Shown piece after piece: positions 36,601 through 48,600 of a DNA stretch of 64,000 nt (positions are counted from its first letter, which is position 1; every line of letters begins with the position of its first letter). The notes beneath the pieces were generated by a model. It worked only from the letters and a program-made list of their open reading frames with translations, did no database searches and was not told where the DNA came from. This stretch comes from Chlorops oryzae (Eukaryota > Arthropoda > Insecta > Diptera > Chloropidae): positions 79,690,351-79,754,350 of the forward strand of contig CM035807.1 in the NCBI GenBank assembly GCA_020466095.1. Direction: 5' to 3'. The position numbers and the translations under genes were made by a program.

Positions 36601-39600
36601 GCGGAAGATATTTGTTTTCAAATATATCGGTTAACAATAATCATTTAATGGTGCATATTTTATTGCTCTTTCCCACTTCGAATTTTGTTTACTCCATTGA
36701 CTTGACAACAGTCCTAGTAACGTCCTTTTTTTTCGCTGTTTCAGTCCCAAAATTACCGTCAAACATAGTTGAATGATCCAGAAATTTCCTGCAGACACAT
36801 TTCAAATAATTCTTATTCTTTTCAGTGGACTATTTGAACTTGAAAAATCGTCGCTTGATTGCCAAATCATGCTCGGACTCTTCCACGGAAGGAAGAAGCT
36901 CCGATAGCACGTACACGAGTAGTAGCGGTGGGACTGGAGATGGGAATACAACAGCTGCGGACGAGACCTGCAATGCGAATAGTTGTAATGTAACTGGACG
37001 CTTTACACGACAAGCAGTGAATTCAAGGTAAATGTCTTCATTAAGTTCAATTTCAAGGCCTTTCATATTATTGTTTTCATATGTGTCTTGGCCTAATTAG
37101 GATCGATAATATTAAGTCTAAAATAACCTGTAATCAATGAAGACATTCCCAATTCAATTTTGGTGTATTGTAGTCCATTGCATGTTTACTTATTAATTGA
37201 ATTGGATTTCTTTTTGTTCTTAAAAGCAGTAATTTTTTTTATTATTGATTAAGTCAATATCCTGTAGTAATGTGGACGCCAATTTATCGAATGCGAATAC
37301 ACTTGGGACAAGACTTGTCTGCACTCTGAGTATCAACAAAACGTCTTTATAGACGTTAAGGGGGTCTTCTCATTGAAAACCCGTTTTTTGGACCTTTTTA
37401 AAAAAAAATCTTATTTGAAAACGCAAAGAATAATTGAAAACTTTTTTTATTTATTGTATTACAAAAGGTTCAAAGTAATAAAAAAATTTTTATTTCCTCG
37501 ATACGTGGGCTGTTCAAAAAGTAATGAGACTTCAAAGTTGGTGGTGAAAAAAAAGTGTCGTCACGGCGGCCACGATTCCGGGTTCCTGGAGCGTCCGAAA
37601 TGGAAAAAAAAGGGGTTATAATCAGTATAGATGTAATTCTCGGGTGAACCTCAAGCTTAATTTTGTGATTTTTCTTTTACAAAATGGCGGCCATTCAAAA
37701 AAAATTTCAATTTCGGGCTTTTTTTTTGTAGTTTACTGTAAAAAAAAAAAATAGTAAAAAATTTTTTAAATTATGTCGAGGTTCACCCGAGAATGGTGAC
37801 AATTCTGCGTCGATTCCACTTTGTTTCATGAAAATCGGTTCAGTTGAACTGGAAATATCATGGCCGCCAGTTCGAAAAACGTGGTTTCGAGAAAAACGCG
37901 TTTAAAGTTTGAAGCAACGCAAAAATTACTCGTTTTAGCGCAGATCTTGCTCGACAAAGAAGGCTATATCCTTAAACTATTTCGAATTTCAAAAAATCCT
38001 TTTAGGGGCATATTCACAACTACCCAAGCTATAAATAAATGCAAAATAAAAAAGTCGAAAAAAAAAGTTGCTCAATGAGAAGACCCCCTTAAAAGGACTT
38101 CTGTAGAGATGTGTACGTTTTATTTTAATATTCCCTAACTCCAAACGTATGAGACGATTATCCTCCAATTGTCATCAAATTTTCATCCAATCGACCAGAA
38201 GAGATCAACTCTTGTTGAATTTCTATGTAGGAGTGGTTATTTTATCAAGGATTGATAAATTTTTCAAACCATTGTTTTACAGCCCGGTTCCTAATATTCC
38301 TGGGGAATTATTCCTTGTGAATTCTTTCAATCGGAACACACTGGGAAGGGAATATAAAGGGATCAAGAATTTCGATAAGTCTTAAGCAAAAGTCGTCACG
38401 TTCTTCCTTTTATTGACGCTTAGAATACTTATTTTTTCCGTGGAGAAAAATTTCCAAAGGAAAAATTCTCGGGGAATATTCATTTTGAATAGGAATTTTA
38501 GTCAGGGATTAGATGCGGAGAAAAAGGAATCACTGCAGGGTAACAATAAAACATAAAAATTATCTCGGCTTGCCTTTTTGTATACCATGTTTGTTGTTGT
38601 CTCGGCTTGCCTTAGGTGATAAAAATTATCACCTTATGAATATAGTATCTTGAGTTATTTTGAAGAATAGCTTAAGCTCATTTGAACTGAAAGAGAGACA
38701 TCGTTTAGAAACGATGTTCGTCGAAAACAAGTCCTCTCCACCTGAAAAGACATACAACTTTTCTTCTGTGCTACCGCACGGTATATTTTATTCTATAAGG
38801 TCCTTTAAAAGTGTTATAATTCTATCCTTCAACCTCTTGCAAAAGACTCCTTCTTATTGAAATTGATTTTCGTTTTAGATTCCCATCCATGAGTTCAAAA
38901 TTGACCTATATGCATCTACATAAGCAACCAGTATACCAGCCAGGCATGGGAGTCTACACTCAGCAATACAACATGAGCAAACCATATGCAAACAATTACA
39001 GCTTACCGTATTACCAGCGACGAAGATTATATCAACCTCAGCAACAATGGCCACCATCCTTTCAACAACAACAACAACCTCAACGAAAAGGCAAAAATTT
39101 AGCTCAAGGTTTAATTTGGAATAATTCAATTACGAGACATTTTTTACTCACTTAATTTTATTTATATTCCAGAAAGTTTCAGGAAAATTGAAACTCATCA
39201 TAAGCAGCAAAGTAATGCCAACGTTGGAAATTCGGATGGTCCCGACGACAGCAAGGATAGCAGAGCTTCACATATTTCTATGAAAATGAATCAAGAAAAC
39301 CAAAAACAACAAACAAACAGCGAAGGAAATTCAACAGTTCGACGTTTCGTTAATGTGGAAAAGTTTATGCAGCCGAGGTGAGTACCCTCAAAAAACCCTT
39401 AAAAGGGAAAACCTACACATACATATATATATGCTCATATGGCACTTAACGCAGAGAGGTGTGTGCCTACACACCATGTTCATTGCGAAGGCAAGCAAAA
39501 GTTTTCTGTTGCTCTAAAGTTTTACAGATGCATGAGTTGATATAATTAGAAAGTTATAGAAAGCGAAGTTCAGGAATTTACCTGACGATCCTTCAATTCT

Positions 39601-42600
39601 CTCAAAGCCCAATGAACTCCAACTTGTTGCAAATAAGAGCCGTTTGCAATTTAAAGATATAAAGTACTTCATTTAAATTTTAAGATTTTTGTTTGCTTCC
39701 TGCTTGATGGTACATTGGACCAGAGCTACAAGGAGATATCGGAGTCTAAATTATTTATCAAATTATTAAAATTCATTGCTAGGGAGGGAATAACTTCTAA
39801 AGTCGAAATTGGTTTCGGCTTTAGTTTCATCTTCTAAATGCGTGCCATCCAAAATCGTCATCGTTCTTCAATTTCTAAATTTTTCACTTCAGAATAGGAG
39901 TATTAACTGAAGAGCAGTGGGAAAGCTTACGCCCCCATTGCCATATGTTTGCTCTTCACTATACACCGCAAAAGAGTTTTTGATAGCAAGGAAGAAATGG
40001 AACATCCTTGATGATGATATAAGAGTGGGTGGGACATCAGTCCCTTGGCAATCAGGCAACTTTTCCCAATTCGCCGTCCCGTGGGAAGAGGAAGGGAGTG
40101 GAAAGGTGGAGGAAAGGAGGTGAGGTAGGGTTTAACTCTCACAGAACTTCTTGGTTCTCTTGAGGTAACCAAGAAGTTCCGTGAGAGCTAGAGAATGATT
40201 TTTTCGATGCTCAGTACGTCGCGGCCCCACACACTCATCCTGGCCCGTGGCAAAGCGGGGCAGTAGCCGAGGAAATGCTCCGCACTGTCCTCTTACTCGA
40301 GCCAGGAGGTTCATGTGGGGTCCGCGGCGACACCAATTTTCGCCATATGACGATCACATCTTATGTGTCCCGTTATTAAGCCTACCAGATTGCGCAGTTC
40401 AGTTCTCTTCAGTTGAAGGAGAAAGTCTGCGATTTTCTCGTTTGACTCTTTAACGAAGCATTTGTTTGTTCTGCGGGTCGAAACGTCGGACTATCTCTCC
40501 TTGTGGGCTTTCGCCCCATAGGAAACGATCCAGCGCTTCAGACCTGCGGAGCTAGGAGCTATTATTGGTTCAGGTCTCATTGGTACACCCTCTGATCTAT
40601 GATTTGCCATTTCTTCTGCTATCTCATTTCCTGGGACTCCACTTTGTCCCGGGTCCCGTGCAAGTACAACTCTATTAAATCTTGCGATATAATTTAGTCT
40701 ATTCTTGCATTCTCCAGTAATTCTGAAAGTGTTGGTGGGGTTTACTAGGGCTCTAAGTGCAGCTTGACTGTCACTGCAGATTCATATGTTCTTGCCCCGC
40801 CATCTACTTTCCACGACCCAGTTTGCTACGTCTAGGCTGGCAAAGATCTCCGTTTGGAAACCAGTTGACATTTGACCCATAGATATTGAGCCCCTCGAGT
40901 TTTCATCAAGGAACCCAGACAAACACTTCTTTGTAGTTTGTTTAGCAAGGAGCATTTAGTTTTCCTAGCCGCCCTATGTATAGCGAGTATCCCATGTCTT
41001 GCCAAAAGTTCGACAGCACTGCCGAAAGACTTTCAGTGCTCTTTCGGTTTTTGTCAAGATGTGAGTGTTCCACTTAAGCTTGTGATCAAGGATAACTCCT
41101 AGATATTTAACTTCAGTGGATAACTGCAGTGTCGTTTCTTTTATGGATGGCAGTTGCAGGCCATCTCTTTTACGTTTGTTCGTAAAAAGGATGATGGTGC
41201 TCTTGTTCGGATTGATACTTAGACCTTCCGATTCGCACCAGCTCTCAAAAGTGTTAAGGACCATCTGCGTGGAGGAGTATACCTCTGCAAGTGCCGTTCC
41301 TTGTATGAGAGCAATAACATCGTAGGCGTTTGCCTGGACGTGTATCCCCATTTCCTGCGTTTCTCTGAGGCGGGAGTCCAAAAAGCTCCAGAGAAGTGGA
41401 CAGAAGAACGCCTCCTTGTGGGCATCTTTTTACCACTTCGGCTGTTGTTCTGCCGTATACACTCTCCTCTGTAGTCAGCAGTCTGGTAGTAAGCATTGTA
41501 AGCATCTGCGAGTCAAAGGTGGCATTGTCAAAGGCCCCCTCGATGTCAACAGAGACTCCCATCGCGTATGCTCCTGCTTCCAGTCCTTCTTCAATCTTGG
41601 AGGCCAAGTCGTGAAGAGATGATTCACAGGATTTACCCGTTTGTATGCATGCTGTTGGCGGCTAAGGGGAAGTTTAACAACGCCCTTGTCCTGATATCCT
41701 TATCTTTTTAGACTTTTAAGTAAGAACGATGTCAAACTTATTGGTCTGAAGCTCTTGGCCAGAGTGTAGTCTTCTCTCCCTAGCTTGGGAATGAACAACT
41801 TCGACCTTTCGCCATGAGATGGGGATGTACCCATGGGCCAGGCATGCCACGAAAATATTTTTCAATATTCTGAGCAGGCGTTGCCCACCTCTTTTTAGTA
41901 TGATTTGATAGAATCCCTTGGGTCTTGGCGACTTGAAATCGTCAAATGTCGACAGAACGTATCTGACAGATTCCTAAGTTACCATCCTTCGTGCAATAAA
42001 CCAATTATGTCTAGTGGGAGTTTTGTACTCAGTCTGATCCCTAGTCTTCTCCCCTGGGTTGTAAAAAGGACGTCATAGGTCTCTGACTGTCGAGGTCGTA
42101 TAACTTCTGTTTGCTGAGCAAATGGTGTCAAGGCGAGTTGTGTTTTTTTTTTGGAGGACTTTACATAGCCGCGCTGAATCATTCAGTCCGCTTAAGTCTG
42201 AGCAGAAGTTTCTATAAGATTTCAGTTTGGATTTGTGTACCATTCTCTTCAATTTCTTCTGCATTTCTTAATAAAGTGCAATCCTTTTCCGAGCGTGTCT
42301 TGAAAGACTTGCTCAAAAGTTTCCTGGCTCTTTACGAAGTTTGGAAAGTTTAGGGTTCCACCACGGAACAGCCTTTCCTTTCCACCCTTTACGCTCAGCG
42401 CAAACTTGCTTGTAGGTCTCCATCAAGGTCTCTTCCAATTTCTTGGTAGTGGTCTCAATAGATTCTATATTTCTGTGTGCTCTGGTGTGGTGAAGCTTTT
42501 CCACAATGAGTTGTTCATAGGCATCCCAATCCGATTTACGAGTATTTTTACCGGATGTAACTTAGGTTAGGTACACCCTTAAGAAAAACCTTACACAGCG

Positions 42601-45600
42601 ATGGCCTGACATAGACACATTTTCGAGTACCTTCCATCCAACTATTTGGTTTGTGACCAAATTGTTGGTAAGTGTAAGGTTTATAACTTGCTGCCGACAA
42701 CTTGTAACAAAAGTCGGACTGGTGCCAGCATTTTGTATAGCAAGTTCATTAGCTATTATGAAATCAAACAGCTTAAGCACCATGGGTTGAATTTAGTGCT
42801 TCCCCATATCGTTAGGACCTTATTAGTTCGATTCTGCATATCATATAATTTCTCCTATCTCCCTCGGTGGTGGAAGGAGAACAGAGTCATAGGGAAAGTA
42901 AGCCGAGATGATAACTGTCTCGCTTATTTTCCCGATCCGATACTTTATTTGAACCTTAGTTACATCTCGAGAGCAAAACTGGGCATGATTATGCACGCCC
43001 TTGGACTGTTGGTACCCGCGTAATGCAGGACCTGTCCCCACTTAAGTAGGCCCCTGTTGAGACTCGTCGCCCCGAGAAGTGGGGTTAGCAGTTTTAGCTG
43101 CTTTCCCCGCATCACGCTCTGCCTTCCGCGCCTGTTGCCTTCTTCTTTTCAGCTGCCTTTTCGTCAGCATTTCCGTACCATGCTCCTATCCTTCTGCTTA
43201 GCGGTACTTTCCTTTTCAGGATTAACCGTTGTCGCAGCGGGAGCATGGGTGAGTCCGGATGGCTTAGGAATCACTGCGGTAGACGGCGCGTGTTTGAGTG
43301 ACACTGGTGGTGCCAGTGTTCTTCTCTCAGTCGCGACCGCAGGAATCTCTTCCCCATCCTTCATCAATAGGCTCTCCATTGACAAAGTCAATGTGCCAAG
43401 CGAAGATATATCCGAAGATAAATCCGAACGTAAATCTTCGAGATCGTCTGGTAGCTTGCTGCCCCCGGAACCCTAGGACGTTCCGGCCATAGACGCCGAT
43501 GAGTTTTGGCCCGGCACATCCGATGGCCGTGCCGCTAAATCAATCGAGGGGATTCTCCCAATTGTGGCTGACCCTAGCAGACAAATTCTCGTTTGCACTC
43601 ATCATGTTTGTTTTTTGGCCCTTTTAATAACTCTAAGCCGGGCCGGTGTAAGGAGAGGAGGACTTCGCATATAGCTTTGACATGTGCCTCCTCAGGACTT
43701 ACCATAAAGCGCACTAGGCTTTACATGTGCCTCTTGGTAGATACTTGTTCATGTGGCCTGGTCCGGAGTGTGGTTGCCCACGTCCTTCATCCCATACCAC
43801 AGCTCAAGCCCCTACACCGCGGCAAAATGATCTACCACGTAGGAGAAGAAACATCCTTAGTCCGAAATCGTTTTCCAGAAGATGAAAGGAGTCTTGGGCT
43901 ATCATTAAAGCCAGTATGTATATACGCAGTAATCTAAATATACACACTGAATAAACTATTTATGTCTGCCCACCCCAATCGAAAATCTAAATACACCTAT
44001 GAATTTCCACGTTGCTGTTTGGCCCTCCAACAGTAATGCTTCTTTTGCTCGTTCTTAGTTTTATTAACCCGCAATTCGTCTTCAATATGGGATAGCTTCC
44101 CCAGTTTTTATAGACGACACCGTCGAGGCTGTATTGCGTTTGGGCGGTTGTGTTTTAAAACCCAAAACCATTTGGGACCCAGCGGCGAAAATGCTGCTTA
44201 CAGAAGCGATGAACCGCAGCACATTTCGTAGGCGGTGATGCATACGACCTCATATACCATCATGGTATACTTTTGTTCTAGCGTGGCCGTTTTTTAAAAG
44301 TGAACGCCTGTGGTAGGCGTCTTACATAAAGTAAGCTATTGGTAGGCAGTTCGCCTGCAATCTCGTATACTTTGTAGATATTAATAGGCAGGTCGCTTGC
44401 AGTCTCGTACACTCTCTTATTTTCGTGTATTACGGCAACAGTTTTCGGTAAAATTGGGTAGTTTGGGGGCAATTTCGCGCAGTACGGGAACAGAGCTATT
44501 AATTACAATTTTCACGTCAATTTTTTTTAATGTAAGCTTAAAATGGGCAAATACGACACTAAAACCATTCGACCTAAGTTTTTCGGTTTGTCAAGCTTGA
44601 TGGACTGTGTAGATCAGCACAAACCTGTTTGATGACAAACCTTGTTACGTTTCGCGAAGCTAAAACCAATGGGAAAGTTTGTTATGCTTCCTACAATTTT
44701 TTCCATATAAATTTTGATAGCCCATTTTGAAAATGTTCGCATTTCGCAATATATGAGAAGCTGCATGACTACCTACCATTAATATCTAAAAAATGGAAAA
44801 TTGGACGTAACAAAAATACCGTTTTTCAAAAATTACCTCATACGCATGAACAGCGGCGGATTAGAGTATAATGAGGCCCGGGGCTTATATAGTGATGGGG
44901 CCCCCTGATGCTCTATTTGGCGCAGTTTTTTTAAATAAGGAATAACTGCTAAAGTCAATTTAAGTTCAAGATGAGTTATTAGTACAATATAAATTCTTTC
45001 AAAGAAATGAACAATAAGATAAACAATTTATATAGTTTAATTTTTTTATTCAATAATTTTTAAGCTTTAAAGCGATTTTACTCGAAAAATATTTTTAGAA
45101 TTATTTTGATGATATTTTATTTGGACGCTCGGGGCCCGTTGCCAGTTGGGGCCCGGGGCTATAGCCCCAGGTAGCCCTACCCAAATCCGGCACTGCGCAT
45201 GAAATTCAAATTGAGCTTTAGTCAAATGGGCTTGTTTTGTAGACTTATTCCACCCATTTTTAATGGCACCTCTGTTACAAAAATCGCAAAACCATTCTCA
45301 AATCTGCATTTTTGGAGATATTTCAATAAAATTGGATATATGGGATAACACCTAATAAATTTTCAAAAACTTGAAAAGTAGGCGTGGCAAATGGGCGATG
45401 TTCATACAGCAAATAAACAGAATTCAGCATAAAGGCCATGAAAATTTCCAAAATACTTTGGTTTGGTGATTTGGCACTCATTTAAAAACAATATTCAAAC
45501 ATGTATAGCTTACCGTTTGTTTGTGTCAGCCAACCATATGCGGAGCGTTCCGAAACAGGAGTTTTAAAGGACTCCCACCTAGACACCTTGAAGGATCGAT

Positions 45601-48600
45601 TTCGGAGCGCTCCGAAGTAGGAGTGTAAAAGGACTCCCACTTGGACTCCTTGAAGGAGCGTTTTCGGAGTGCTCCGGCAATGGGCTCCTCAAGAGCATCG
45701 TCAAGGAGCGTTCAGAGAGTCATGCTTTAAAATTGCATTATCTAGTTGGCATGGTTTTTTTCATTCTTTATGGTTTGCAACTTTATGCAACTTATGGTGA
45801 TGTATCGTTACGGGAATTTCCCTTTATGAAATGGAATAGAGATTTAGGGGAGAAAACCTTTTTGGGTAACTTTTAGAAACTAACATTTTACAATGTCCTA
45901 AGTTAAAGTAGTTGATAAAAATAATAAGAAAAATTTTTTTGGAATGCCTTAGAAATTTTTAAAAAGGAAAATGGTTGTTTTTTTATTATTTCTCAATGTA
46001 CAGGAAATCAAGCAATCCTAAAACAATCCTCCTGGGTTATCTTTGGATTAATTTAGGAGTCCTTTTTTTAAAAATTGTAGGCTAATAGAGGAGTCCGCAC
46101 GGAATCCTTGCGGTTTATATGAGGTAGCATTTTAGGACGCCGAAAACGCTCCTTTTAGGAGTCCGCAGGGCACACTTTTTTCATATGTTTTGAAAAGGCC
46201 CTTTTCTCCCGCAAACACGCTCATTTAGGATCCTTTTAGGAGGCTCCTTAGGAGGGTAAACGCACCGCATTGGGAGTCCAAAAGGTGCACCGTGCGGACT
46301 CCAATGGTTGGCTGGGTAATACCCTTACTTGTGATAATATTATACCTGCGAGTCAACATTAGATGAAAATGAAATACTTTTGTGTTAAATTTCTCAGAGA
46401 AAGAGAGAAAGAAAACTCTCAAACAATATAAAAATAATTTCTCAATTAAACATCAAACTGGCGAATAGCGAACATGATAAAAAAAAATGCTCTTCTCCCG
46501 ACAATTCCCCTTTGATTTCAGTATAAAGTTAAATGAAAAGGCCGCTTCATTTATTGTGACGAGGAAATTGCTTCAAACGTCCAGGGCAGTGACAGGAAAC
46601 AGCAATTTGACCTGAATTCAAAGGTAAAAATACCTATTGACTTGTAGATTAGAGCAGACATGCCATTAGGAACATGTGAGGCGTTCAAGTGAATTATGGT
46701 TAACAACGGTGGTCGCAATTTCATAAAAAAAAGTAAAACCGCAAAATTATAATCTCTCCTGGCCCCTAACACTTGTAGGAATTTCCTCGTCATAAAATGT
46801 AGTGTTGAGTAGTGACCTAAATAAAATATGTATGTGGTTTAAAATTATTCCGTGTCATTTAGAAAAGGGTTGTTATTATAGCCAAAACATCCTGTGTCGA
46901 GGGTAGGTATATTGCGTTTGTGCGTACAAGTGTAACACCCACAAGACGTTTAGAAATGATCAGCGTTATGTCCGTCTGTCTATATAGTTTTCTTATCGAA
47001 GGAGTGGAGCTATCTTCACGAAATTTGGTATGCGTGTTCACGAGGAACAAGTTCGAGAATGGAATCAATGTAATTTAGAATTTGAGCGTGTATTAAATTC
47101 TGATTAGGTTCCAAAAATTTTGGAAAAGTGGGCGTCGTAAAAAGGCGGTTCTCATAAAGCAATTGAACAAAAGTCTGAATATGGGGCCCCTTATGGTCTG
47201 TAAAACATCAAGTATACTTTGTATTAATATGCGTGGCCTTAGCACCTGTTTTAAAAAGCATTCCAATCATAAAGCTTATTCTTTATCTGTGTCGGGTATT
47301 GTATTGGCAGGATCGCCTGTCTATAACACCCTTTCTTGAAAAGTGGGCGTCGTAAAAGGCTGTTCTCATAAAGCAATCGAACAAAAGTCTGCATATGGGC
47401 CCCCTTATGCTCTGGAAAATCTCTAGTCTACTTTGTTTTAATGGGTGTGGCCTTAGCACCTGTTGTATTGGCAGGATCGCCTGTCTATATCACCCTTCCT
47501 TGATTTTTTCTTTTTTTGTTAAGAAATTAAGTTTTAAATTGAACTGAATTGCGTGTGGTTAGTGAAGTGCGTAAACATTGTTAATTTCAATTCATGTGCA
47601 GAAAAGAATTCCGAAAGTCTTCTACATAGTTTTATTTAAAATTTAAATACTTGGTCATACATGTGATTTCCATTGAAATACTCATACTTTATACAATGTA
47701 TGTCATCTCAATTACCACTAATTTTAGATTTTATTCCTATATTCACCTTGAACTAACTTTAACCATTTCCAAGTAATGCTCCTTTTCAAGCTTTTCCTTC
47801 GTAATTAATAAGAAAACTCAGCTGTTTCTCATTTTTCACAAATGAAATTTCCCCATTTTATGGACACTAGAACTCAAACCCAAACAAAAGCAACGAAAAA
47901 CAAGCATGGAAAAAACAAAATACAATTCGAAAGAATAACCGAACTTGCAGAATTGTAGTTTCTCAGGAATTTCACACCATTCCATGTTCACGCTTTCAAA
48001 AGCCCCCATCACAATAAAGTACAAACATTTAACTTGCCGTAGTTACCTTACACACGCCACCTCGAAACGTCCCGTTTATGGAAATGAGACGAGCTGGACT
48101 TTGACTGTAGAAAACTGGACAGCACTCAGCCGAACCACAACAGTCTGCAAAGTAACGCGACACTGTACGGACATACGAAGGACATTTCATGTGGCGCTCT
48201 TTAAATAAAAAAAGTTAAAAACAAAGAAAAAGTAAAAGGATACAAATTCAACGGTATTCCATTGTGCCTAACCGGGACTATCAACAATATATAATCGATG
48301 TAGCCAAACATTTCAGCGCGTGCAATGACCGTTACCGTTTCTGCAGTGACGTTGAATGCATTTATCTGTACATGTCCTTAAAAGAGGACAAAAACAACCC
48401 GGCATTTTATAGTGTTCAGTGCATTCAGTATACATCGTAATTAATTAAGTTATTTATAATAATATACATATATAGATATAAATATATATATATATTGAAA
48501 ATGTCGAACTCGTGTTGCTCAATCAATTTTGAAAATACATCGAACACGCATAAACGTAGCCGCCAAAGTTCATCTAAAAAACACAGCTCGGACTTTCATT

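Noticed and set aside
43057..43476. 139-codon plus-strand frame
   Set aside because: Antisense to the minus-strand LINE ORF1 region.
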